A stretch of DNA of 64,000 bases from Streptomyces albiflavescens (GCF_014645835.1 NZ_BMMM01000013.1:64010-128009), one strand, 5' to 3'; counted from the first letter of the stretch, positions 52,947 to 61,806 are shown. Translations and numbers: made by a program. Notes: generated by a model not told the origin, from the sequence alone.

Positions 52947-53156
52947 TCAATTCGTAGTTCGGGACGTCCTCTGCCCTTCGGCGGGGATGAACACAATGAC
53001 GTAGTCCTCGAATCCCGCGCGCAGGCCCCATTCGTCCCGCTCCATGGCCGCCTCGTAGCGGGATCGGGAGTCCTGGCGGCCCTTGGCACAGACAAGGACG
53101 GTGTAGACCTTGGGAGGGCCTGACCGTACGTGACGGCGAGTTCCGCATGGGGGCAC
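52947..53156 (-). CDS. Small hypothetical protein (69 aa)
   Basis: The frame has normal GC-rich third positions and reads KVYTVLVCAKGRQDSRSRYE and GFEDYVIVFIPAEGQRTS, an alternating pattern fitting a small alpha/beta protein. No family was recognised. The first 12 codons look less natural and no ribosome-binding site precedes the ATG, so the start is uncertain, or this is a 3' remnant of a longer gene. Confidence 0.4.
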   Translation of the reverse strand: MPPCGTRRHVRSGPPKVYTVLVCAKGRQDSRSRYEAAMERDEWGLRAGFEDYVIVFIPAEGQRTSRTTN

Positions 53157-53165
53157 GGTGGAAGT

Positions 53166-53208
53166 GGAATGGCCGGCTCGACGCCTTTGGCGCCGAGCCG
53201 GCCATTCC
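53166..53208 (-). terminator. Strong hairpin downstream of argG
   Basis: A perfect 15-bp stem pairs 53166-53180 with 53194-53208, and CGCC-TTT-GGCG extends the stem inside after one mismatch. It lies 51 bp beyond the argG stop. Confidence 0.85.
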
Positions 53209-53258
53209 GGTGATCCATCTCCCTCGGGGATGTCGAGGGGTCCGCTGGGCGGGGTCGC

Positions 53259-54704
53259 TCAGTCCGTGCCGGACTCCATCGCGGCGCGGTCCAGCATCTC
53301 GTCGTCGCCGGTGACCTCGCCGCGGGAGGCGATGGCTTCGGCGCCGCCCTCCGGCATGGTGCCGATCAGCCCGGTTGCGGCCGCCTGGGCGGCGCCGATG
53401 GCGGGGCTGCCGGTGCCGATCAGGCCGAGCCCGGCGTACTGCTCCAGCTTGGCGCGCGAGTCGGCGATGTCGAGGTTGCGCATGGTGAGCTGGCCGATCC
53501 GGTCCACCGGGCCGAACGCGGAGTCCTCGGTGCGCTCCATGGACAGCTTGTCCGGGTGGTAGCTGAACGCCGGGCCCGTGGTGTCGAGGATCGAGTAGTC
53601 CTCACCGCGCCGCAGCCGCAGGGTCACCTCGCCGGTGACCGCCGAGCCGACCCAGCGCTGCAGCGACTCGCGCACCATCAGGGCCTGGGGGTCCAGCCAG
53701 CGGCCCTCGTACATCAGCCGGCCCAGGCGCCGTCCCTCGTTGTGGTACTGGGCGAGGGTGTCCTCGTTGTGGATCGCGTTGACCAGGCGTTCGTACGCCG
53801 CGTGCAGCAGGGCCATGCCGGGCGCCTCGTAGATGCCGCGGCTCTTGGCCTCGATGATGCGGTTCTCGATCTGGTCCGACATGCCCATGCCGTGGCGGCC
53901 GCCGATGGCGTTGGCCTCCATCACCAGATCGACGGGGGAGGCGAACTCCTTGCCGTTGATCGTCGCCGGACGGCCCTGGTCGAAGCCGATCGTCACGTCC
54001 TCGGTGGGGATCTCGACCGAGGGGTCCCAGAACCGCACACCCATGATCGGCTCCACGGTCTCCACGCCCGTGTCGAGGTGCTCCAGCGTCTTGGCCTCGT
54101 GGGTGGCGCCCCAGATGTTCGCGTCCGTCGAGTACGCCTTCTCCGTGCTGTCGCGGTAGGGCAGGTCGTGGGCCACCAGCCACTCCGACATTTCCTTGCG
54201 GCCGCCGAGCTCGGTCACGAAGTCCGCGTCCAGCCAGGGCTTGTAGATCCGCAGGTGCGGGTTGGCGAGCAGACCGTACCGGTAGAACCGCTCGATGTCG
54301 TTGCCCTTGAAGGTCGACCCGTCGCCCCAGATCTGTACGTCGTCCTCGAGCATCGCCCGGACCAGGAGGGTGCCCGTGACCGCGCGGCCGAGCGGCGTGG
54401 TGTTGAAGTAGGCGCGCCCGCCCGAGCGGATGTGGAACGCCCCGCAGGTGAGCGCGGCAAGGCCCTCCTCGACCAGCGCCGCGCGGCAGTCGACCAGGCG
54501 GGCGATCTCGGCACCGTAGGTCTTGGCACGTCCGGGCACCGAGGCGATGTCGGGCTCGTCGTACTGGCCGATGTCGGCGGTGTAGGTGCACGGGACGGCG
54601 CCCTTGTCGCGCATCCACGCGACCGCGACCGAGGTGTCGAGGCCGCCCGAGAAGGCGATGCCGACGCGTTCGCCGGCGGGAAGGGAGGTGAGGACCTTAG
54701 ACAT
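53259..54704 (-). CDS. argG: Argininosuccinate synthase (E. coli-type, class II)
   Basis: The 481-aa enzyme joins citrulline and aspartate with ATP, the penultimate step of arginine synthesis. The ATP-binding P-loop-like motif is GIAFSGGLDTSVAVAWM. Conserved blocks YTADIGQYDEPDIASVPGRA, CGAFHIRSGGRAYFNTTPLG, GDGSTFKGNDIERFYRYGLL and GMGMSDQIENRIIEAKSRG follow. The sequence and its C-terminal extension match the longer class II form rather than the form of about 400 aa common in Streptomyces arg clusters. MSKVLTSLPAGE is the usual start; an ATG 15 bases upstream is also in frame. A possible ARG box lies at the start, and a hairpin follows. Confidence 0.95.
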   Translation of the reverse strand: MSKVLTSLPAGERVGIAFSGGLDTSVAVAWMRDKGAVPCTYTADIGQYDEPDIASVPGRAKTYGAEIARLVDCRAALVEEGLAALTCGAFHIRSGGRAYFNTTPLGRAVTGTLLVRAMLEDDVQIWGDGSTFKGNDIERFYRYGLLANPHLRIYKPWLDADFVTELGGRKEMSEWLVAHDLPYRDSTEKAYSTDANIWGATHEAKTLEHLDTGVETVEPIMGVRFWDPSVEIPTEDVTIGFDQGRPATINGKEFASPVDLVMEANAIGGRHGMGMSDQIENRIIEAKSRGIYEAPGMALLHAAYERLVNAIHNEDTLAQYHNEGRRLGRLMYEGRWLDPQALMVRESLQRWVGSAVTGEVTLRLRRGEDYSILDTTGPAFSYHPDKLSMERTEDSAFGPVDRIGQLTMRNLDIADSRAKLEQYAGLGLIGTGSPAIGAAQAAATGLIGTMPEGGAEAIASRGEVTGDDEMLDRAAMESGTD

Positions 54705-54713
54705 AGGAAGAGT

Positions 54714-54739
54714 ATGCATCTTCGCGCATGGTCATGCAA
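54714..54739. promoter_or_regulatory. Possible ArgR (ARG box) site at argG
   Basis: ATGCAT at 54714-54719 and ATGCAA at 54734-54739, with CATGGTC between them, resemble the A/T-flanked CATGCA half-sites of Streptomyces arginine-repressor boxes. The site lies just upstream of the argG start. The match is partial. Confidence 0.35.
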
Positions 54740-54800
54740 AGCCGCTTCAGGTTCTTTGTCGCACACTCGGTGCGTCTGCGCGCTGCGAGCTCAATGTTGT

Positions 54801-54839
54801 CTTGACAAGAGTTGTCACGTCAGTCATGGTGGAGGGGTG
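54801..54839 (+). promoter_or_regulatory. Promoter and inverted repeat of the MarR gene
   Basis: CTTGACAAG (54801-54809) is an inverted repeat that contains the -35 hexamer TTGACA (54802-54807). The expected transcription start falls at about 54837, the first base of the GTG start, which suggests a leaderless message. A MarR dimer on the repeat would block RNA polymerase. Confidence 0.5.
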
Positions 54840-55295
54840 ACAGCCACACCAAGCGGCTTGCGTGACCATCTCGGCTACTGGCTCCGTCGGCTCTCCGACG
54901 AGGTGCACGGGCGCTTCGAGAAAGAACTCGCCCGTCATGACGTGACCGTCTCCCAGTGGGCGGTGTTGGTCACCGTCCACCGCGGCGACGCGACGACCAC
55001 AGGGGAGGTGGCCCGGTATATCGATATCGACGCAGGCGCCGTCTCGCGCCTGGTCGACCGCCTTGCCGCCAAGGGACTGATGACGCGCGAACCGGACCCG
55101 GCCTCGCGCCGCAGCCTGCGCCTGACGCTGACGCAGGCCGGGCGCGACCTGGTTCCCGAACTGGCCGTGATCGCCGATCGCAATGACTCCCACTTCTTCG
55201 ACTCCCTCACTCCCCAGCAGCGCGAACAGCTGGAGGGGTGGATGCGCCGCCTCGTGGGCGAAGCCCAGCGCGACACCATGGGGACGAACAACTGA
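54837..55295 (+). CDS. MarR-family transcriptional regulator
   Basis: The 152-aa protein has the MarR fold: LRDHLGYWLRRLSDEVHGRF, a winged helix with TTGEVARYIDIDAGAVSRLV and the wing LMTREPDPASRRSLRLTLT. The GTG at 54837 is the only good start. It overlaps a five-codon frame (ATG 54827 to TGA 54840), and the promoter spacing suggests a leaderless transcript. It is divergent from argG and lies 11 bp upstream of an SRPBCC gene, so it probably represses itself and that gene. Confidence 0.88.
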   Translation: MTATPSGLRDHLGYWLRRLSDEVHGRFEKELARHDVTVSQWAVLVTVHRGDATTTGEVARYIDIDAGAVSRLVDRLAAKGLMTREPDPASRRSLRLTLTQAGRDLVPELAVIADRNDSHFFDSLTPQQREQLEGWMRRLVGEAQRDTMGTNN

Positions 55296-55306
55296 AAGGC
55301 CCTGGC

Positions 55307-55726
55307 ATGAGCACCACCGTGACCACTGCCCGATCCGTCACCAAGACGGTCAGCATCGACCGGCCCGTCGCCGACGTCTTCGCGTTCCTCGCCGACGCGG
55401 CCAACTGGACCCGCTGGGCCATCGTCAACGTCCAGGCGATCGAGCCCACCGACGAGCCCGACTGGTGGCTGATGACCACTCCGCACGGCCCCGCCAAGCT
55501 CCGCATCCGCGGCGACGCCGAACAGGGTGTCCTCGACCACGACTATGTCGAGGAGATGGCCTCCTGGCGGGTCCCCGCCCGTGTCGTCCCCAACGGCGCC
55601 GGGAGCGAATTCATGATCACCTTCTTTCAGCCGTCCACGTTCACCGACGTTTTCTTCGACGAGCAGACCGCCCTGGTCGACACCGAACTCGCCACCCTGA
55701 AGCAGGTGCTGGAAGCAGACGCATGA
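55307..55726 (+). CDS. SRPBCC (START-like) ligand-binding protein
   Basis: The 139-aa protein has the polyketide-cyclase-like START fold: VTKTVSIDRPVADVFAFLAD at the N-terminus with ANWTRWAIVNV, and a long C-terminal helix (LVDTELATLKQVLEA). Such proteins bind small hydrophobic molecules. It follows the MarR gene by 11 bp, so the regulator probably controls it and may share its ligand. No signal peptide. The MITE-like element begins 25 bp after its stop. Confidence 0.85.
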   Translation: MSTTVTTARSVTKTVSIDRPVADVFAFLADAANWTRWAIVNVQAIEPTDEPDWWLMTTPHGPAKLRIRGDAEQGVLDHDYVEEMASWRVPARVVPNGAGSEFMITFFQPSTFTDVFFDEQTALVDTELATLKQVLEADA

Positions 55727-55751
55727 GCCTGCCCACGGGGTGGAGCCCCCC

Positions 55752-55952
55752 AGGGGGTTTCTGATGGATCTCCGCGGCGTCGCGACGCCCGGCACGCACT
55801 CTCGCCGCACCGGACAAAAGCCCTAGTAGCTCCTCCCCCACGCTCGGCTTCGCTCGCGCGGGGGGACCCCCATCGAGGACTTCCGCCCGGCACGCCGCGA
55901 GCACGCACCGAACGCCGCTCCTTCTTCCACGGAGATCCATCAGAAACCCCCT
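55752..55952. mobile_element. 201-bp MITE-like element with perfect 23-bp terminal inverted repeats
   Basis: The sequence from 55752 to 55774 is the exact reverse complement of 55930-55952 (ends read AGGGGGTTTCTG and CAGAAACCCCCT). No coding frame lies between. An internal hairpin around 55830-55870 has the C-run, CTCGGCTTCGCTCG, G-run form often scattered in Streptomyces intergenic DNA. Flanks show CC on the left and AG on the right, so a target duplication is unclear. It is probably mobilised by an IS transposase elsewhere in the genome. Confidence 0.8.
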
Positions 55953-56104
55953 AGTCGCCGGCGGCCAACGGGCGCTCACCGAGTAGCAGGGCCCAGCGGC
56001 GGTCCGTGCCCGACTTCCCGCCGAAGGCGGATGGCCACGCGGACGGCGCCGCCGCCCCGGTCGCCGATAAGGTGGGGAGTGATCAACCGGGCGGCGGGTG
56101 GGGG

Positions 56105-57187
56105 ATGAGGGCAGCGGACGGCATGGGCAGCACCGAGGACAGCCACACGACGGGAACCGGGCGTCCCACGTCCCGGGATGTCGCCCGGCTCGCCGGTGTG
56201 TCGCACACCGCGGTCTCCTTCGTGTTCAACGGCCGTGCCGATGGCAACCTCTCGCTCGCCACCCAGGAACGCATCCGCCAGGCCGCGGCCCAGCTCGGCT
56301 ACCGCCCCGACCCCGTTGCCCGCGGCCTGCGCCGCCGTCGTACCGCAGTGATCGGTCTGATCACCGACGAGATCGCCTCCTCGCCCTTCGCGGGCCGGCT
56401 GCTGCGCGGCGCCATGGAGACCGCCTGGGACAGCGAGCATCTCGTCCTGACCGTCGACTCGGGCGGCGACCGGGCCATGGAGGACGCGGCGGTCGCCGAA
56501 CTCCTCGACCGCCGCGTGGACGGCATCATCTACGCGGCCATGTCCCTGCGGCGCGTCCGTGTTCCCGAGGGACTGCATCGCACCCACTCCGTCCTCGCCA
56601 ACTGCCTGCCCGAGGACAACTCCCTGCCCGCCGTCGTCCCCGCCGAACGCGCCGGAGGCCGTACGGCCGCCCGCCTGCTCCTCGGCCAGGGACACCAAAG
56701 GATCGCGCTGGTCGGCGGCCTTGACGACATCGCGTCCTTCGAGCGCCTGCGCGGATTCCGGGACGCACTGCGGGCGGAAGGGATCACCGTCCCCAAGGAG
56801 TGGGTCGTACGGACCGGAGGCGAGATCTCCAGCGGCTACGAGGGTGCGGCGCGGCTGCTCGACGGTGCCGGCGTCGACCGGCGCCCCACCGGGATCTTCT
56901 GCTACAACGACCGGGTCGCGGCGGGTGTCCTGCATGCCGCGACCCGGCTCGGGATCGCTGTTCCCGACGACCTCTCGGTGGTCGGATATGACGACCAGGA
57001 GCACATGGCCGCCTTCCTCGCGCCGCCCCTCACCACGATCGCGCTGCCGCACCGGGCGATGGGCGAGGCCGCCACCCGGCTGCTCCTCGACGCCATCGAC
57101 ACCGGCCGGACGCCCCCCACCGCCACGCGGCGCATCGCCTGCCCCGTGATCAGCCGCGCGTCGGTGGGACCTGCTCCCACCCCATGA
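56105..57187 (+). CDS. LacI-family repressor of the fructan locus
   Basis: The 360-aa repressor has the LacI HTH (SRDVARLAGVSHTAVSFVF) and hinge region (ERIRQAAAQLGYRPD, VARGLRRRRT), then a sugar-binding domain (VIGLITDEIASSPFAGRLL, GIFCYNDRVAAGVL, VVGYDDQEHMAAFL). Its gene converges with the intracellular GH32 gene, overlapping it by 38 bp. Two operator-like sequences sit in the divergent control region at 61.77-61.87 kb. Neither is visible before its own gene, so it is probably not autoregulated. ATG 56105 is chosen; ATG 56123 is also possible. The inducer is probably a fructose-containing sugar (inference). Confidence 0.92.
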   Translation: MRAADGMGSTEDSHTTGTGRPTSRDVARLAGVSHTAVSFVFNGRADGNLSLATQERIRQAAAQLGYRPDPVARGLRRRRTAVIGLITDEIASSPFAGRLLRGAMETAWDSEHLVLTVDSGGDRAMEDAAVAELLDRRVDGIIYAAMSLRRVRVPEGLHRTHSVLANCLPEDNSLPAVVPAERAGGRTAARLLLGQGHQRIALVGGLDDIASFERLRGFRDALRAEGITVPKEWVVRTGGEISSGYEGAARLLDGAGVDRRPTGIFCYNDRVAAGVLHAATRLGIAVPDDLSVVGYDDQEHMAAFLAPPLTTIALPHRAMGEAATRLLLDAIDTGRTPPTATRRIACPVISRASVGPAPTP

Positions 57188-58541
57188 CGGCCGCTGCCGA
57201 TCCCGTCACCACGAGCTCCCGTACGTCGTCGGGGCGCCGGTAGACCCGCTCGGTGACGGTGACCCGGTCGTCGACGAACAACTCGTACAGGGAGCCGTCG
57301 ACAAGGATCCGGAACCGGAGCTCTTCCCGGGGCGGCACCCGCACCTCGATCGGCGGGGCCCCCTCGTCGCCCGTCCGGGGCCAGCCGCCGCGGTCCAGCG
57401 TCACGGTGCCCGCCTCCGGGTCCAGGCGGACCGTCAGCTCCTGGCCCGAGGCGGACCGGAGCAGACTTACGGTCGTCCGGGCGCGAGCGGTGACGCTCAG
57501 GTCGTACGCCTCGGGGAGTGCGGTCCGGCCCGGTGCGGTGACGAACGGCTCGGCGGCGCGCAGCAGTTCGAGCTCCTCGGCCGGGGAGACCCGCAGCGAC
57601 CCGTCCGGGTGTACGTCCACCACTCGGGGCGCTGTGAGGACGCCGGCCCATCCGGCGCGCACGGCCTCGCTGGGATCACGTGCCTCCCAGGACCAGCCCC
57701 ACATCAGGGCCCGGTCCGCCTCCTGGAGCACGGCGGGGGCGTAGAAGTCCCGCCCGTGATCGAGCCGGCCGGCGAAGCGTGCCTCGAAACGCAACTCCCC
57801 CTCGCCGTATGGTTGCAGACGTCCCATCAGGTAGCCCGTGGCGCACGGATCTCCGTCCCACAGTGAGACCACCAGCCCCCATTCCCCGCTCGCCGTCGCG
57901 TACATCTGCGGGCACTCCCAGCCGACCGCCTTGTCGCCGAACGCGTCCCCGGCGACAGGGTCGTTGCCGTCGACCAGGACCCCCGCGAACCGCCAGTCGG
58001 CCAAATCGTCGCAGTCGTACAGCAGGACGGACGGCGTACCGTCCGCGTGTCCTGCCCCCACGAGCGCCCAGCGCCGGCCGTCGTCGGCGAAGACGAACGG
58101 GTCGCGGAACATCACCACGTCCAGACCGGGCGGTGGGCCGGTCACCACCGGCGTGGGCAGCGGCTTCCACTCGGTGAGCGTGGCGTCGTCGGGGTCCGTC
58201 GCCCGCGCCAGGCAGATGGTGCCGAGGCCGGAGTGGTGACGGTCGACTCCCGTGTACACAGCGGTCGGCACACCTCCGTCGTCGACCACGCACCCGGACC
58301 AGCAGCCCGCCTCGTCCGGGCCGCCGGGCGTCGGAGTAAGGGCGATCCGGTGGTGGTCCCAGTGGGCGAGGTCGAGGCTGGAGACGTGGCCCCAGTGGAT
58401 GTCCGCGTGCACCGGCGCGTTCGGGTTGTGCTGGTAGAAGAGGTGGTGGCGGCCTCGCCAACGGAAGGGCCCGTTCGGGTCGTTGATCCAGTGGGAGGGC
58501 GGACGGACCCGGAAGCGCGGCGCATGGGGGTCGTGGCTCAA
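57150..58541 (-). CDS. Intracellular GH32 beta-fructosidase
   Basis: The 463-aa enzyme lacks a signal peptide. The GH32 five-bladed propeller shows the nucleophile Asp in HWINDPNGPFRW, the transition-state Asp in VMFRDPFVF and the acid/base Glu in WECPQMYA. A C-terminal beta-sandwich follows from residue 330. It should hydrolyse imported sucrose or short fructans to fructose. The TTG start overlaps the stop of the upstream permease gene (TTGA), with GGAG seven bases upstream. It is the last gene of the importer operon, and its end overlaps the convergent LacI gene. Confidence 0.93.
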   Translation of the reverse strand: MSHDPHAPRFRVRPPSHWINDPNGPFRWRGRHHLFYQHNPNAPVHADIHWGHVSSLDLAHWDHHRIALTPTPGGPDEAGCWSGCVVDDGGVPTAVYTGVDRHHSGLGTICLARATDPDDATLTEWKPLPTPVVTGPPPGLDVVMFRDPFVFADDGRRWALVGAGHADGTPSVLLYDCDDLADWRFAGVLVDGNDPVAGDAFGDKAVGWECPQMYATASGEWGLVVSLWDGDPCATGYLMGRLQPYGEGELRFEARFAGRLDHGRDFYAPAVLQEADRALMWGWSWEARDPSEAVRAGWAGVLTAPRVVDVHPDGSLRVSPAEELELLRAAEPFVTAPGRTALPEAYDLSVTARARTTVSLLRSASGQELTVRLDPEAGTVTLDRGGWPRTGDEGAPPIEVRVPPREELRFRILVDGSLYELFVDDRVTVTERVYRRPDDVRELVVTGSAAAVMGWEQVPPTRG

Positions 58542-59392
58542 CGGTTGACTCCTGCGGAGGTGATGCCCTCGCGGAGAGGGCGCTGACCGACGACGAACAC
58601 GGCGACGGCAGGGAGCATGGAGAGGACGACACCGGCGAGGACCACCGAGATGGAGCCGGTGCCGAGGTTGCCCTGGAGGGAGACCAGGCCCAGCGGCAGG
58701 GTGTAGTTCTGGCCGGAGGTCTCGAGGATCAGTGGCCGGAAGAACTCGTTCCAGTGGTAGTTGAAGGCCAGCACGCCGACGATGGCGAGGCCGGGCGCTG
58801 CCAGCGGTGCGTAGACGGACCGGAAGATCCGCCAGGGCCCGGCGCCGTCGAGCATGGCCGCTTCGCCCAGGTCCTTGGGCATACCCAGGAAGTACTGGCG
58901 CATCAGGAAGGTGCCGAACGCGGTCGGGAAGGCCGGCACGATCAGGCCGAGCAGGGTGTCGGTCAGGCCCATCGACTTCAGCACCAGGAACACCGGCACG
59001 ATGGTGACCTGCAACGGCACCATCATGGTCGCCAGCACGAGCCCGAACAGCGGCTTCTTGAAACGGAATTCGAGGCGTGCGAAGGCGTATCCGGCCAGGC
59101 CCGCCGTGATCATCTGGCCCACGGCGATCAGCGCGGTCACGAGCGTGGAGTTGAGGGCGAGCAGCCATACGTCGATCTGGTCGAAGACCCCGTGGTACGC
59201 CTCGGTGGTGGGATGCGTCGGGATGATCCGCGGCGGCAGGTCGAAGGAGTCGGCCGGGGTGCGCAGCGAGGTGGAGACGGTCCAGATGACCGGCCCGAGC
59301 GTCAGCAGGGCGCATACGGTCAGCCCGGCGATCCGTGCCCAGGGCGCGAGTGAGTGCCGCGTACGGCTCAGGGACAGCGTTGCTTGGCTCAT
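58538..59392 (-). CDS. ABC sugar importer, inner-membrane permease 2
   Basis: The 284-aa permease has six membrane helices (first LTVCALLTLGPVIWTVSTSL) and the EAA loop EAAMLDGAGPWRIFRSVYAP, which docks the ATPase. It belongs to the MalG-type carbohydrate permeases. It lies 14 bp after permease 1 and overlaps the GH32 start by four bases, so all are translated together. No ATPase gene is present; Streptomyces importers of this class usually share the MsiK ATPase encoded elsewhere. Confidence 0.93.
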   Translation of the reverse strand: MSQATLSLSRTRHSLAPWARIAGLTVCALLTLGPVIWTVSTSLRTPADSFDLPPRIIPTHPTTEAYHGVFDQIDVWLLALNSTLVTALIAVGQMITAGLAGYAFARLEFRFKKPLFGLVLATMMVPLQVTIVPVFLVLKSMGLTDTLLGLIVPAFPTAFGTFLMRQYFLGMPKDLGEAAMLDGAGPWRIFRSVYAPLAAPGLAIVGVLAFNYHWNEFFRPLILETSGQNYTLPLGLVSLQGNLGTGSISVVLAGVVLSMLPAVAVFVVGQRPLREGITSAGVNR

Positions 59393-59406
59393 GGGACTCA
59401 CCCGGC

Positions 59407-60357
59407 TCACTGGTAGTGGACGAAACGCCGGCTGAGCCGGAACTGGAGGGCGGTGACCGCCATGATCAGCACGAACAGCAGCACGCCCACCGCGGACGCC
59501 TCGCCGAACCGGAGCTGTTCGAAGGCCTTCTCGTAGATGACCATCACGGCGGTCCTGGTGGAGTCGCCGGGCCCGCCGTTCGTGAGGACGTACGGCTGCT
59601 CGAAGACCTGGAGCGCGTTGATGATGCCGACGACCGACGCGACCAGCAGCGTGGGCGACAGCAGGGGCAGCGTGACGGTGAGGTGTTTGCGCAGGCCGGT
59701 CGCGCCGTCCAGGGCGGCGGCCTCGTGGATCTCCTTGGGGATGTTGTTCAGGCCTCCGACGAACAGCAGGAAGGAGAAGCCGAACTGCTGCCAGACGTAC
59801 ACGAGAATCACGGCGGCCATCGCCGAGTTCTCCGATGTCAACCACGGCACCGGGGCGATCCCGATGAGACCGAGCAGCCAGTTCACCACCCCGAAGTCCT
59901 GGTTGAACAGGTACTTCATCACCACCGAGATGGACGCGGCGGACAGTACCAGCGGGAAGAAGAACGCCGAGCGGAATACCGACCGCAGCCACACCGGCAT
60001 CCGTCCGTTGACGGCCAGTGCCAGCACCAGGGCGATGAGCAACTGCAGTGCCACCGCGAACACCATGAACACGAGGGTGTTGCGGAAGGAGACCAGCACG
60101 GTCGAATCGCCGAACACCTCACGGTAGTTGGCGTCCCCGGCGAAGCTCGGGGAGTCGATCACGTTCCAGTGGAAGAGGCTGAGGACGACCGAGCCGGCGA
60201 TCGGGACGACGGTGAAGACGACGATGCCGACGATCGTGGGTGCCAGGAACAGCGCGGCCAGCAGCCGGGTGCCGCGCTCGCGGGCGGAGGGCCGGCGGGC
60301 GACCGCGAGCGGTGCGGCCGGGCGTGTGCGTACGGCCGGGGTCTGGGTGTTCGTCAT
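59407..60357 (-). CDS. ABC sugar importer, inner-membrane permease 1
   Basis: The 316-aa MalF-type permease has a charged N-terminus and six helices (first LAALFLAPTIVGIVVFTVVP). The EAA loop is EAAALDGATGLRKHLTVTLP. Its ATG overlaps the stop of the binding-protein gene by four bases. It should pair with permease 2 as the transmembrane channel for a fructose-containing sugar, as judged from the flanking GH32 genes. Confidence 0.93.
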   Translation of the reverse strand: MTNTQTPAVRTRPAAPLAVARRPSARERGTRLLAALFLAPTIVGIVVFTVVPIAGSVVLSLFHWNVIDSPSFAGDANYREVFGDSTVLVSFRNTLVFMVFAVALQLLIALVLALAVNGRMPVWLRSVFRSAFFFPLVLSAASISVVMKYLFNQDFGVVNWLLGLIGIAPVPWLTSENSAMAAVILVYVWQQFGFSFLLFVGGLNNIPKEIHEAAALDGATGLRKHLTVTLPLLSPTLLVASVVGIINALQVFEQPYVLTNGGPGDSTRTAVMVIYEKAFEQLRFGEASAVGVLLFVLIMAVTALQFRLSRRFVHYQ

Positions 60358-61763
60358 ACGTCACGCTCCATGGCCTTCTCCAGGTCGCCCTGCATCCGGC
60401 GCAGCGCAGGGCGCACCGCCCGCGGGGAGGCCAGCGCGGTACCGGTGTGCTTGAGCAGCACCTGCTCGACCTCGGCGACCTGCGGCGGCGCGGGGATCGG
60501 CCCGGTGTCGGGGAACTTGTCGAGGGTGTCGTAGAAGACCTGCCAGTGCGCCGGGCCGGTCTCCTGGTAGCGGGTGCCGGTGAGCATCGAGCGGCGCGCC
60601 GGGGTGGTCTGGTTGCCCTTGAAGAGCTGGGTCAGGGTGTCCCTGCGGGCGGAGTACTTGATGAACTCCCAGGCCTCGTCCTGCTTCTTGGACGTGCGCA
60701 GCAACGCGTAGCCGGCCGCGCCGAACTGGTGGCGCTGGGTGCGCCAACGCGGGAAGTACTGCACGTCGTAGCCGCTGGGCCGCATGCCTGCCAGATGCAG
60801 ACCGCCGGCCCAGAAGCCGCCCGCCGGCGTGACGCCGACCCGGCCGGTGGAGAACACGCCGACCAGGTTGCTGCCGTTGCCGCCCTCGGGTCGGGTGCAC
60901 AGGTCCTCCTGGATGAGCGAGGCGAGGTAGTCGTACGCCTCCGCCACGCGGATGTCGGTGGCCTGCGGGGTGGTCCACCGGAAGCCGCCTCCGCGCCCGC
61001 GCCGCTGGGCGGCCGGGTAGAAGGTGTCCCACAGCCAGGAGCCGCCGGGCGCCTTGGACTCGGCGAGCAGGTTGGTGCCGTTCGCGAACAGCCAGGGCAC
61101 CACGCCGCCCCACAGCCGGTTGGTCCAGAAGTACGGCGTGAAGTGGGAGCCGCTGGAGCGCTTCATGTCCCGCAGCAGCGCGGTGAAGTCGTCGCGGGTC
61201 CAGTCGGCGGCCGGGAAGTCCGCGCCCGCCCGCTTGAGCACCTGCTTGTTGAGATACATGTCGGCCGCGTTGAACTCGACCGGCAGCTGGTAGAGGCTCC
61301 CCTCGTACATCATCGACTCCACCAGCGAGGGGTGGACGTCGGCGAAGTACTCGCGCAGCTCGGCCCCGTCCCGCTTCACCCAGCGGTCCAGGGGGACGCC
61401 GAGGCGCTGGGCGAAGAGCTGGACGCCCTCGGTGGCGACGTAGACGAGGTCCGGAGCGGTGCCCGCCGCGATCTGGGTGAGGATCTTCGCGAAGAAGTCC
61501 GACCAGTCGACGGCCTGCACCGCGTTGATCCGGAGCCTGATGCCCGGGTGCAGTTTCCGGAAGCCCTCGCTGAGGCTGCGGACGGCGGCTTGGTCGAAGG
61601 CGGAGCCCAGGGTGGCGACGACGAGGGAGCCGTCGTCGCGGCCGGGAATGTCGGCTCCGGTGAGCCGCTCCCAGCTCGCGGCGGTGCCGGCCAGGGCGGC
61701 GGCTCCAGCGCCGTAGGCGCCGTACCGCAGCAGGGTGCGGCGGGAGAGGTGCGAGTCGGTCAT
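60354..61763 (-). CDS. Extracytoplasmic sugar-binding protein of the ABC importer
   Basis: The 469-aa precursor has a Tat-type signal (HLSRRTLLRYGAYGAGAAAL). No lipobox Cys is evident after the hydrophobic core, so its anchoring is unclear. The mature protein is a family 1 solute-binding protein (LVVATLGSAFDQAAVRSLSE, PDLVYVATEGVQLFAQRLG, YQLPVEFNAADMYLNKQVLK). It presents sugars to the two downstream permeases and is the first gene of a four-gene operon. An operator-like inverted repeat lies ten bases before its start. Confidence 0.9.
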   Translation of the reverse strand: MTDSHLSRRTLLRYGAYGAGAAALAGTAASWERLTGADIPGRDDGSLVVATLGSAFDQAAVRSLSEGFRKLHPGIRLRINAVQAVDWSDFFAKILTQIAAGTAPDLVYVATEGVQLFAQRLGVPLDRWVKRDGAELREYFADVHPSLVESMMYEGSLYQLPVEFNAADMYLNKQVLKRAGADFPAADWTRDDFTALLRDMKRSSGSHFTPYFWTNRLWGGVVPWLFANGTNLLAESKAPGGSWLWDTFYPAAQRRGRGGGFRWTTPQATDIRVAEAYDYLASLIQEDLCTRPEGGNGSNLVGVFSTGRVGVTPAGGFWAGGLHLAGMRPSGYDVQYFPRWRTQRHQFGAAGYALLRTSKKQDEAWEFIKYSARRDTLTQLFKGNQTTPARRSMLTGTRYQETGPAHWQVFYDTLDKFPDTGPIPAPPQVAEVEQVLLKHTGTALASPRAVRPALRRMQGDLEKAMERDV

Positions 61764-61772
61764 CAGACGGGC

Positions 61773-61786
61773 CTAACTCGTGTTAG
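61773..61786. promoter_or_regulatory. LacI-type operator candidate before the importer operon
   Basis: CTAAC-TCGT-GTTAG is a perfect 5-bp inverted repeat around four bases, ten bases upstream of the binding-protein start. It shares CTAACTCGT with the second site at 61857 (read on the other strand). Confidence 0.6.
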
Positions 61787-61806
61787 TTCAGGGGTGATGC
61801 CCCAGA

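Noticed and set aside
53556..54836. Plus-strand frame antisense to argG, continuous with the MarR gene
   Set aside because: The frame is open only because argG codons are GC-rich. MarR homology begins at 54837 and a promoter lies just before it.
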